A stretch of 6,997 bases of DNA from assembly GCA_050248375.1 (NCBI GenBank), contig JBFWSL010000200.1, positions 1 through 6,997 on the forward strand, given 5' to 3'. The stretch's first letter is position 1. Each line of letters opens with the position of its first letter. The position numbers were made by a program, and so were the translations under genes. The stretch comes from JAYZVT01 sp050248375. Its GTDB lineage: Bacteria > Pseudomonadota > Alphaproteobacteria > Rhizobiales > Methyloligellaceae. Under the pieces are notes generated by a model, which worked only from the letters and a program-made list of their open reading frames with translations, searched no databases and was not told where the DNA came from. Positions 1-5,833 of the stretch are shown here, piece after piece.

Positions 1-120
1 CCCGGCACGCCGCTGCTGGTCATCGACCGTGTGGCGCTCGGCGTGGACGGCACACGCGTGGAATGGCGGCTGAGCCGCTGCCGCACCGACAGGCTCACCT
101 ACATCTCGCGCCTGCGCTGA
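1..120 (+). CDS. GntR-family regulator, C-terminal end of UTRA domain (5' truncated by window edge)
   Basis: Frame 1 is open from the first base and ends at a TGA at 118-120, giving 39 residues. The visible peptide has the pattern of the last strands of a UTRA effector-binding domain: a hydrophobic strand with Arg (LLVIDRVA), a turn with Asp-Gly (VDGTRVEW), then a final SRCRTDR...TYISRL strand. The complete GntR/UTRA protein at 5034-5810 ends with the same arrangement (IMRRVV, MDGRAVY, NYRGD). UTRA domains bind small-molecule effectors in HutC-type GntR repressors. The DNA-binding part lies outside the window. The gene runs towards the operon and ends 68 bases from the hydratase beta subunit, so it is convergent and not part of that operon. 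The family call is fairly secure; the ligand is unknown. Confidence 0.75.
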   Translation, partial: PGTPLLVIDRVALGVDGTRVEWRLSRCRTDRLTYISRLR

Positions 121-130
121 CCCTAGCGCA
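113..130 (+). terminator. Stem-loop across the stop codon of the left-edge regulator (possible weak terminator)
   Basis: TGCGCT at 113-118 pairs perfectly with AGCGCA at 125-130 around a 6-base loop; the TGA stop begins at the last base of the left arm. No T-run follows on either strand, so this is not a classical intrinsic terminator. Its place in a short convergent gap is where a bidirectional end signal would be expected. Low confidence. Confidence 0.25.
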
Positions 131-132
131 TC

Positions 133-164
133 ATCCGGCCAAGTAGAAATCCGGCCAAGTAGAA
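133..164. repeat. Perfect 16-base tandem duplication in the convergent intergenic gap
   Basis: ATCCGGCCAAGTAGAA occurs at 133-148 and again, without any spacer, at 149-164. Both flanks break the period, so there are exactly two copies. It lies between the two convergent gene ends. It may be a slippage duplication, or a relic of an insertion-sequence end; some IS families carry short repeated blocks at their termini. No transposase or matching inverted end is visible here. Confidence 0.85.
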
Positions 165-188
165 TCGCTTTGCCGGTAAGATCATGCT

Positions 189-869
189 CTAGATCAGTTC
201 GTCGGTCTTGCGGTCCGTCTCGCCGTAGCGGCTGAGCGCCGGCGGCTTGAGCCCTTCATACAGGCCGGCCACCCGCTGGTTGACCTCCGCGTTGTTGCGC
301 TCGAACAGGGAATTGCCCTTCAGGTCGCTCTCGACCAGTAGCGGGCCGAAATTCTCCACCTGCAGGATCCACATCGCCTGGGCGATGCCGAGTTCGTCGA
401 GCCAGTTGACCGCGTGCACGCCCTTGATGCCGCGCCCGAGCAGCGCGCCGGTGCCGTAGCCCACGGTGGTCAGGTAGACCGCGCCCGCCGGCACGAACAG
501 CTCGTTGTAATGCGTCTGGTTCATGCCGCCCTTGCCGATGATGACGCGCGTACCCGTCTGCGCGAACCAGCGCTCGAGATACTTGGCGAAGCGGAAGCTC
601 GCCGTCGCCGTCACCGCGCCCACGTTGTAGCTGCCGTCGTCGTTCTGCGAAGCCGCGGGAGCGCAATGGAAGTTCACATTGGTCAGCTTGGTGAAATCGA
701 CCGGCGGCGTCTCGCCCTTGGTCAGCACCTTCTCGTAGACCCCTTCGCGGGCCGTGTAGATGAGGCCCGTCAGGAATGCGACCGATCCGATCTCCAGTTT
801 CTCCAGGTCCGCCTGCGAGACCGGCGTGTTCAGGTGCACATGCTTCAGCTTTTTCGCGCGTTCGCCCAT
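189..869 (-). CDS. Class I Fe-S hydro-lyase (fumarase/tartrate dehydratase type), beta subunit
   Basis: This 226-residue protein matches the beta subunit (C-terminal half) of oxygen-sensitive class I hydro-lyases such as two-subunit fumarase and L-tartrate dehydratase. These enzymes add water to, or remove it from, a dicarboxylate double bond using a [4Fe-4S] cluster held by the alpha subunit. Family landmarks are GLIYTARE, PPVDF, the basic glycine loop IGKGGM, AVYLTTVGYGTGAL, WLDELGIAQAMWILQVENF and DLKGNSLF. Several positions depart from the common pattern: YTAREGVYEK where YTARDAAH is usual, and AVTATASFRF where a GPTTS...RM string is usual. This hints at a different substrate. The ATG follows a strong AGGAGG five bases upstream, 9 bases after the alpha stop. 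It is the last gene of the operon. Fumarate, mesaconate or tartrate hydro-lyase activity are all possible; the family is certain, the substrate is not. Confidence 0.9.
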   Translation of the reverse strand: MGERAKKLKHVHLNTPVSQADLEKLEIGSVAFLTGLIYTAREGVYEKVLTKGETPPVDFTKLTNVNFHCAPAASQNDDGSYNVGAVTATASFRFAKYLERWFAQTGTRVIIGKGGMNQTHYNELFVPAGAVYLTTVGYGTGALLGRGIKGVHAVNWLDELGIAQAMWILQVENFGPLLVESDLKGNSLFERNNAEVNQRVAGLYEGLKPPALSRYGETDRKTDELI

Positions 870-874
870 GACCG

Positions 875-880
875 CCTCCT
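875..880 (-). promoter_or_regulatory. Ribosome-binding site of the hydro-lyase beta subunit, fused to the alpha stop codon
   Basis: On the minus strand TAGGAGG reads through the alpha stop codon (TAG, 881-879), and AGGAGG sits five bases before the beta ATG. A ribosome ending alpha therefore stands on the beta initiation signal. This supports coupled, near-equimolar synthesis of the two subunits. Confidence 0.85.
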
Positions 881-1844
881 ATTCCGCCGCGCCGGCCAGG
901 GTGGCCGCGCCGTCCCAGCCGACGCTGTTGCGCCGCATGTAGGGTGTGAACCATTTCGGATCGGTGCGGTACTCCACCCGTCCGTCCGGGAACAGCCGCG
1001 CCGTCGCCCGGCGCGACGACAGGCAGAAGCAGTGCACTGACATGGGCATGCCGCCGGTGTGCGTATAGCCGACCTCGACATGGCAATCGACCACGGTCGA
1101 GGTGCCGTTGAAGCCCATGGCGCCGAGCCCGGTCTTGTTGCCCAGTTCCTTCAGCTCCGCCTCCAGCTTCGCCACTTCCGGGTCGGGGTGCACGGAGCCG
1201 ACCGTGCGCAGGCAGGCCGCCTGCTTGCCCAGCACCATGCAGATGTCCTTGGAGCCGCCGAGCCCCACGCCGACGATGGCCGGCTGGCAGGCGAGCCCGC
1301 GCTTGCCGAAGGCGAGCAGCACGTCGAGAAAGAAGCGCTTGATGCCGTCGATGCCGTCGCCGGGAAACAGCATGCGGTAGTCGGTGCCGAACAGGCCGCC
1401 CTTGTGAACGGTGGTGATATCGATCCAATCCGCGTCCGGCTCGAAGGAATATTCGATCTCCGGAGCGTTCATGCCGACATTGTTGTTGTTGTCCTGCCGC
1501 GTCAGCGGATGCACCCGGTTGGGCCTGAGCGGCACGTCATGGGTGGCCCGCGCGGTCGCCCGGCGCAGCCGGTGCTCCAGCTCCACGAAGCCGCCTTCGA
1601 TACGTGCTTCGTTGCCGGCCTTCACATAGTAGCGCGGCACGCCGGAATCGGCGCACATGGGCCGCCGGTCAGCGGTCGCCGCCTCCCAGTTCTCCAGCAT
1701 CGCTTCCAGAACGAAGGCGGAGAGATCACCTTTTTCCTTGTCGATCATCCCCTTGATGCCGCTCTTGTAGTCTTCGGGAATGTCGATCGCCGCGCGGCTC
1801 ATGATCTCGCGCCCCGCGGTTTCGATGGTATCGGCCTTGATCAT
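879..1844 (-). CDS. Class I Fe-S hydro-lyase (fumarase/tartrate dehydratase type), alpha subunit
   Basis: This 321-residue protein is the cluster-bearing subunit of a two-subunit class I hydro-lyase. Three cysteines sit where the family binds its [4Fe-4S] cluster: Cys64 in MCADSG (commonly CQDTG), Cys186 in CQPAIVGVGLGG, and Cys274 in CLSSRR (commonly CHAARR); Cys272 is an extra nearby Cys. Other landmarks are DVPLRPNRVHPLTR (103-116), GAMGFNGTSTVVDCHVE and the THTGGMPMSV strand. The usual NTGDN segment is replaced by QDNNNNVG, and the PKG.GSEN segment by HKGGLFGTDYRM, consistent with altered substrate choice. The start is placed at the ATG at 1844 because AAGGAGG lies five bases upstream; a TTG at 1859 in the same frame would put that signal inside the coding region. 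It lies 17 bases after the flavoprotein gene and 9 bases before beta. The cytoplasmic enzyme presumably handles the product or substrate of the SDH-like complex. Confidence 0.91.
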   Translation of the reverse strand: MIKADTIETAGREIMSRAAIDIPEDYKSGIKGMIDKEKGDLSAFVLEAMLENWEAATADRRPMCADSGVPRYYVKAGNEARIEGGFVELEHRLRRATARATHDVPLRPNRVHPLTRQDNNNNVGMNAPEIEYSFEPDADWIDITTVHKGGLFGTDYRMLFPGDGIDGIKRFFLDVLLAFGKRGLACQPAIVGVGLGGSKDICMVLGKQAACLRTVGSVHPDPEVAKLEAELKELGNKTGLGAMGFNGTSTVVDCHVEVGYTHTGGMPMSVHCFCLSSRRATARLFPDGRVEYRTDPKWFTPYMRRNSVGWDGAATLAGAAE

Positions 1845-1849
1845 GTCTT

Positions 1850-1856
1850 CCTCCTT
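1850..1856 (-). promoter_or_regulatory. Strong ribosome-binding site that sets the alpha-subunit start
   Basis: AAGGAGG on the minus strand, five bases before ATG 1844. It falls inside the 17-base gap after the flavoprotein stop and decides against the upstream in-frame TTG at 1859. Confidence 0.88.
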
Positions 1857-1861
1857 CAAGG

Positions 1862-3622
1862 CTACTCGGCGGCCTGGGGCGGCGGCGCCACGCTGGGCGG
1901 CGCTCCGGCTTCACCCTCGATCAGGGATTGGCCCGGCTTCACGATGGTGAACTTCACCGGCTCCGATCCGGTTTCCAGCTTTTCGCCATCCAGGCGGATG
2001 GTGGTGTAGCGCGTCGTCTCCAGATCGCCGGTCTCGGGGAAATCCGAGCGGTAATGCGCGCCGCGCGAATCCTCCCGCTCCAGCGCCGAGCGGGCAATGG
2101 TGCGGGAGACGAGAATCTGGCTCTCCAGGTTCATCCAGTCGTGCCATGTGAGATTGAACGCCCGTGTGGTATCCGGCAGGCCCGTCCCGGCGTGCTCCGC
2201 CGCCATGTCGTCCAGCTCGGCGATGGCCTGTTCCAGCAGCGTCTTGTCACGCACGATGCCGGCCTTGTCCCACATCAGGTCCAGCAGCCGCTCCCGGGTG
2301 GCGTTCAGGTCTCCGCCCGTATTGGCGAAGGGCTTCATGGCGGCCGCCATCCCGGCTTCCAGCGCATTGGTGTCGGCGTCGCGGAAACCGGCTCCCTTCG
2401 AGATGGCGGCGGCCATGCTGTCGCCCGCCACGCCGCCGAACACGGTGGAGTTGGCGACGCCGTTGCCGCCAAGGCGGTTCGCGCCGTGCACGCCGCCGGA
2501 ATCCTCGCCCGCCACATAAAGGCCGTCCATGGTGCTGGTGCAGTCGGCGTTGAAGGCGATGCCGCCCATCATGTAGTGGGCCGTCGGCAGCACTTCGACG
2601 TTTCCGCCAGCCAGGTCGAAGCCGCAGTCGGCGCAGCGCTTGACCATGCCCTTGAACTGCTTCGCGACCTTCTCCGGACCGAGATGCGCCATGCGGATCC
2701 AGATGCCGCCGCTGGGCGTGCCGCGGCCGCTGCGCACTTCCTCGTACATGGAGCGCGACACGATATCCCGCGTCGCCCGCTCGCCATGTTCGTGATAGTT
2801 GAACATGAAGCGCTCGCCCGCCCCGTTGAGCAGATAGCCGCCGGCGCCGCGCAGGCCCTCTTCCAGAATGGTGCCGGTCATGCGCGTGTCCTTGCCCGCC
2901 AGGATGCCGGTCGGGTGGAACTGCACCATCTCCATGTCCCGCAGCGCCAGACCCGCCCTCAGCGCCATGGCCATGCCGTCGCAGGTCTTGTCGCCCGAAG
3001 GCGTGTGGTAGCGGTACATGGTCGGGCCGCCCCCGGCCGCCAGCAGCACGGCCTTCGCCTGCACGTAACGGAAATCGCCCGTGCGCATGTCGATCATCAG
3101 CACGCCCGCCAGGCCCGAACCGTCATTGGCGGGAACGAGCGCGATCGCGCGGTGCTCCTCCAGGCGGCGCACGTTGCGCGCCCACACCTGTTCCGCCAGC
3201 CGGTTGATGATCTCGATCCCGGTCAGGTCGCCCTTGTGCACCGTGCGGTCGAAACTCTGGCCCGCGAAGGCCTTCTGATGCAGCGTGCCGTCCGGGTTGC
3301 GGTCGAAATAGCAGCCATACTCGTTCTCGAGCTCGTGGATGCGCCGCACCGCGCCGTTCACCAGCGCCCAGGCGAGATCTTGGTCCGGCAGCCACTTGCC
3401 GCCGACGATCGTGTCCATGAAATGCCGCTCGATGGAGTCGCCCTGCGCCAGCGCCACGTTGTAGCCGCCCTGCACCATCCGGGTGCAGCCGCACTTCCCG
3501 ACCAGCCCCTTCACCGCGATGGTGACGTCGAGGTCGGGGTTCGCCTTGAGCGCGTGTATGGCGGCGAACAGTCCCGCGCCGCCGGCGCCGATGATCAGTA
3601 TATCCGTGCGTAGTGTGTGCAT
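1862..3622 (-). CDS. Divergent SdhA/FrdA-like flavoprotein subunit (FAD-dependent dicarboxylate oxidoreductase)
   Basis: At 586 residues this has the length of succinate dehydrogenase flavoproteins. The N-terminal FAD-binding loop is GAGGAGLFAA (12-21). Dicarboxylate-site residues are kept: His236 in QFHPTG, Glu255 in EEGLRG, Arg285 in TRDIVSR, His349 in PTAHYMMGGI and Arg383 in HGANRLGGN. Two key positions differ. The His that carries covalent 8-alpha-linked FAD in SdhA/FrdA is Cys46 (GCTRMVQGG against SHTVxAQGG), and the substrate-site Thr before Glu255 is Glu254. GGVHGANRLGGN also recalls soluble fumarate reductases. The C-terminus ends in a Pro/Ala-rich tail. The ATG at 3622 lies 4 bases after the SdhC-like stop. 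Encoded with an Fe-S subunit and two anchors, it should form a membrane complex exchanging electrons with quinone. It could be a succinate dehydrogenase paralogue, a fumarate reductase-like enzyme, or act on a substituted succinate. Confidence 0.92.
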   Translation of the reverse strand: MHTLRTDILIIGAGGAGLFAAIHALKANPDLDVTIAVKGLVGKCGCTRMVQGGYNVALAQGDSIERHFMDTIVGGKWLPDQDLAWALVNGAVRRIHELENEYGCYFDRNPDGTLHQKAFAGQSFDRTVHKGDLTGIEIINRLAEQVWARNVRRLEEHRAIALVPANDGSGLAGVLMIDMRTGDFRYVQAKAVLLAAGGGPTMYRYHTPSGDKTCDGMAMALRAGLALRDMEMVQFHPTGILAGKDTRMTGTILEEGLRGAGGYLLNGAGERFMFNYHEHGERATRDIVSRSMYEEVRSGRGTPSGGIWIRMAHLGPEKVAKQFKGMVKRCADCGFDLAGGNVEVLPTAHYMMGGIAFNADCTSTMDGLYVAGEDSGGVHGANRLGGNGVANSTVFGGVAGDSMAAAISKGAGFRDADTNALEAGMAAAMKPFANTGGDLNATRERLLDLMWDKAGIVRDKTLLEQAIAELDDMAAEHAGTGLPDTTRAFNLTWHDWMNLESQILVSRTIARSALEREDSRGAHYRSDFPETGDLETTRYTTIRLDGEKLETGSEPVKFTIVKPGQSLIEGEAGAPPSVAPPPQAAE

Positions 3623-3626
3623 GACA

Positions 3627-3983
3627 TCACCCGAATGCCGCGAGAACGAAAGCGAGGCCGCCGCCCAGGCCCACGGCGAAGGCGGACGCGATCCAGAAAG
3701 CCTGGCCGCGCGTGAGGCCGAAGAACTCGATGGCCAGCAGACGGACGCCGCCCGCGAAATGCACCGCAAGCGCCGTCACCAGCAGAGCCTCCACGGCCTT
3801 CATCGGGCCGTTGTCCGTCCAGGCGATGGCGCCCGCGAACAGCTCCTCGTTGAGCGAAAGGCTGAGGGTGAGGAAATGCAGCGGCAGGAACACCGCGAGC
3901 GCGAGGCCCGAGACACGGTGCACAAGCGCGGCGGTGAAGCCCGCGTGCCGGCGGCTGCCCCTGAGGAGGCCCGTGCTGCTCAT
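3627..3983 (-). CDS. SdhC-like cytochrome b membrane-anchor subunit
   Basis: A 118-residue membrane protein with three hydrophobic segments at about 18-42, 63-88 and 94-117. The HRVSG motif (22-26) followed by FLPLHFLTL is the signature start of SDH cytochrome b subunits. Arg23 corresponds to E. coli SdhC Arg31 of the quinone site. His75 in AVHFAGGVRLLAIEF corresponds to the haem b ligand His84. The residue matching quinone-site Ser27 is Ala19. The start is the ATG at 3983, which overlaps the upstream stop in ATGA; the longer upstream frame lies over the coding region of the neighbouring anchor and is rejected. With the 3980-4309 product it should anchor the flavoprotein and Fe-S subunits to the inner membrane and pass electrons to or from quinone. 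Confidence 0.87.
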   Translation of the reverse strand: MSSTGLLRGSRRHAGFTAALVHRVSGLALAVFLPLHFLTLSLSLNEELFAGAIAWTDNGPMKAVEALLVTALAVHFAGGVRLLAIEFFGLTRGQAFWIASAFAVGLGGGLAFVLAAFG

Positions 3984-4309
3984 GACCACACCACCCCGTA
4001 GATCGCGGCGGCGCCGAGCAGCATCAGCACAAGCATGAAGCCGTGGCCCGCGATGGCGGCGCCCTTCGCCGGCATCGACAGCCATTCCCGCAGGATCGCC
4101 TGCATGCCTATCCCCGCATGGATGGCCGCCGCCAGCACGAAGAGGCCATAGAACAGCCCCCAGCCGAGGTTGCCGCGCGTGCGCGCGAGAATTTCCTCCG
4201 CCGACAGACCGCCCTGCACGGCGATGATGATCACCGCAAAGTGGCCGATCACCAGCGGCAGCATCACGGCCGCGGTGCCCCGCTGCAACAGATAGGCGAG
4301 CGGCGTCAT
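3980..4309 (-). CDS. SdhD-like membrane-anchor subunit
   Basis: A 109-residue hydrophobic protein with three likely membrane helices, about 13-31, 49-72 and 86-107. The segment HAGIGMQAILREW (64-76) lines up with HAWIGMWQVLTDY of E. coli SdhD, which makes His64 the likely second haem b ligand. The Asp-Tyr pair of that motif, whose Tyr83 contacts ubiquinone, reads Glu75-Trp76 here. The ATG at 4309 overlaps the Fe-S subunit stop in ATGA and follows a G-run (GGGGGG, 7 bases upstream). Its own stop overlaps the next anchor gene in the same way, so the two anchors are translationally coupled. Assignment as SdhD rather than a second SdhC rests on this helix-2 motif. Confidence 0.85.
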   Translation of the reverse strand: MTPLAYLLQRGTAAVMLPLVIGHFAVIIIAVQGGLSAEEILARTRGNLGWGLFYGLFVLAAAIHAGIGMQAILREWLSMPAKGAAIAGHGFMLVLMLLGAAAIYGVVWS

Positions 4310-5037
4310 GTCTTGGCCCCCCGAAGGAAGGAGGACAGGGAGGCGCGCTTCAGCCCGGCGATGGAATAGGTCGGATCGAGCGACACCGGGCAATGCTCCG
4401 CGCAGGACTGATGCGTATGGCAGTTGTGGCAGCCGGACGAGACGGAAACCGCGGCAAGCACGCCCGCCCGGTCGCCGTCGCGCACGTCGTTCCACGCCGC
4501 CCACGCCCGGTTGAGCGCGGCCGGGCCCAGATAGTCCGGCCGCCAGCCGACCACGTCGCAGGCGGAATAGCAGACCCCGCAGTTGATGCACTCGATGGCG
4601 GCGCTGGCCTCGGCGCGTTCCTTCATGTCCGGCTGCACCATGGCCAGCTTGTCGCGCGGCCCCTCGCCCGGCACGAAACGTCCGCGCGCGGCCTGCCACT
4701 TCTCGAAGAAGGGCGTCATGTCGGTGACGAGGTCGCGGATCACCGGCAGGTTCTTCAGCGGCTCGATGGTCAGCTTGCCGCCCCTGGCCACCCGCGACAC
4801 ATGGGTGCGACAGGTCCAGCGCGGCCGCCCGTTCACCGTCATGGCGCAGGAGCCGCATACGCCCACGCGGCAGGCGAAGCGGTAGGCCAGCGCCGGATCG
4901 GCATTGCGCTGGATCCACGTCACCACGTCCAGCACGGTCTGGTTGGCCTGCGAGGGCACCTGGAAAGTCTCGAAAGCGCCCTCGGCGCCGCCGCGCCAGA
5001 TATTCACTTCCAGGGTGTTCGTCTCCGTACCGCTCAT
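4306..5037 (-). CDS. SdhB/FrdB-like iron-sulfur subunit
   Basis: This 243-residue protein has the full cysteine set for three clusters. [2Fe-2S]: Cys56, Cys61, Cys64 and Cys76 (CRVGVCGSC, then C). [4Fe-4S]: Cys150, Cys153, Cys156 and Cys216 (CINCGVC, then CP). [3Fe-4S]: Cys160, Cys206 and Cys212 (CHTHQSC spacing). An extra Cys203 precedes the last group. The third [2Fe-2S] ligand is Cys, whereas E. coli SdhB has Asp there. GPAALNRAW matches the helix after the cluster region in the family. It relays electrons between the flavoprotein and membrane quinone. The ATG at 5037 overlaps the regulator stop in ATGA, and its own stop overlaps the SdhD-like start. The same frame stays open far upstream but that stretch overlies the regulator. 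The family is certain; the electron direction is not. Confidence 0.93.
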   Translation of the reverse strand: MSGTETNTLEVNIWRGGAEGAFETFQVPSQANQTVLDVVTWIQRNADPALAYRFACRVGVCGSCAMTVNGRPRWTCRTHVSRVARGGKLTIEPLKNLPVIRDLVTDMTPFFEKWQAARGRFVPGEGPRDKLAMVQPDMKERAEASAAIECINCGVCYSACDVVGWRPDYLGPAALNRAWAAWNDVRDGDRAGVLAAVSVSSGCHNCHTHQSCAEHCPVSLDPTYSIAGLKRASLSSFLRGAKT

Positions 5038-5810
5038 GACGCCGCGCGCTCCCGGTCGCTCATCGTAATCTCCAGCTTCACAACGTCGCCCCTGTAGTTG
5101 ACCACGCCAACATAGACGGCGCGGCCGTCCATGCCCTTCACCACCCGCCGCATGATCCCGATCGGCGAGCCGATGGCCACGCCGAGCCGCTCCGCCACCT
5201 CGCGGTCCGCGGTGCCGATGGTCAGCGTCTGCCGGATCGATTCGATGCGAAACCCGGGCAGCTTCTCCAGCACCGGAATGATCGTCTGCCGGTCGAATTT
5301 CTCCGGGGCCCGGCTGTACAGGCTCTTGTCGAGATGCATGTCCACCACCGCATAGGGCAGCGCGCCCTTGCCGTGCAGCCGGCGCATGTGCCGGTAGGCC
5401 GCCGCCGGTTTGCCGTCCCCCTCGTCCAGATGCGGCGCGCTGTCCAGCGCATCCACTTCGATGAGGCGCACCCAGGTGCCTTCGAGGCTGTGAACAAGCT
5501 GGTCGCGGCTCGTCTGCAGGCTGCACCAGTCCGGACCGGCGCTCTCCGAGACAAAGGTGCCGCGCCCTTGCCGCCTCCAGATCAGTCCCTCCCGCTCCAG
5601 CAGGCCGAGCGCCTGGCGCAGCGTCACCCGCGCGACGCCGAAATCCTTCTCCAGCTCGCCCAAAATGGGTATCTGGGCCCCCGCCTGCCATTGGCCCGAG
5701 CGGATACGCTGGCGCATCACGCTCGCCACCTGGGCATAGAGGGTGCCGTTGCGTTCGGAGTATCCGGGCCGCCGCTCGGCGGTGGCCACGCCGGGGCCGT
5801 CGCTGGCCAT
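5034..5810 (-). CDS. GntR-family (HutC subfamily) transcriptional regulator with UTRA domain
   Basis: This 258-residue protein has an N-terminal winged helix at about 22-88 (QVASVMRQRIRSGQW, FGVARVTLRQALGLLEREGL, then the wing RQGRGTFV). A UTRA ligand-binding domain follows at about 105-250, ending in IGIMRRVV and YRGDVVKLEITM. HutC-type proteins are usually repressors released by a metabolite of the genes they control. It is the first gene of the operon and its TGA overlaps the Fe-S subunit ATG, so it is made with the enzymes and probably autoregulates. The likely ligand is the operon's dicarboxylate substrate or an intermediate. The ATG at 5810 has AGGAAA shortly upstream. A candidate operator sits at 5834-5851. 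The ligand cannot be read from sequence. Confidence 0.92.
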   Translation of the reverse strand: MASDGPGVATAERRPGYSERNGTLYAQVASVMRQRIRSGQWQAGAQIPILGELEKDFGVARVTLRQALGLLEREGLIWRRQGRGTFVSESAGPDWCSLQTSRDQLVHSLEGTWVRLIEVDALDSAPHLDEGDGKPAAAYRHMRRLHGKGALPYAVVDMHLDKSLYSRAPEKFDRQTIIPVLEKLPGFRIESIRQTLTIGTADREVAERLGVAIGSPIGIMRRVVKGMDGRAVYVGVVNYRGDVVKLEITMSDRERAAS

Positions 5811-5833
5811 GCGTTTCCTGCCTTAGTTCTTAT

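Noticed and set aside
256..1428. 390-codon minus-strand frame crossing the alpha/beta hydratase junction.
   Set aside because: It is out of frame with both hydro-lyase subunits, has low-complexity Arg/Gly content and matches no family; the two real genes explain the region.
1845..1859. In-frame TTG start at 1859 for the hydratase alpha subunit.
   Set aside because: The strong AAGGAGG signal would then lie inside the coding region; it is correctly spaced for the ATG at 1844.
1928..3613. Very long open frame (561 codons) on the + strand opposite the flavoprotein gene.
   Set aside because: It is an antisense shadow typical of high-GC DNA. Its translation is Arg/His/Ala-rich with no recognisable motif, while the minus strand encodes a complete SdhA-like protein.
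3623..3769. N-terminal extension of the flavoprotein frame upstream of 3622.
   Set aside because: It overlaps the SdhC-like gene and is Arg/Ser-rich; the FAD-binding fold begins directly at the ATG at 3622.
5038..5691. N-terminal extension of the Fe-S subunit frame.
   Set aside because: The extension lies over the GntR gene in another frame, and the ferredoxin-like domain begins just after the ATG at 5037.
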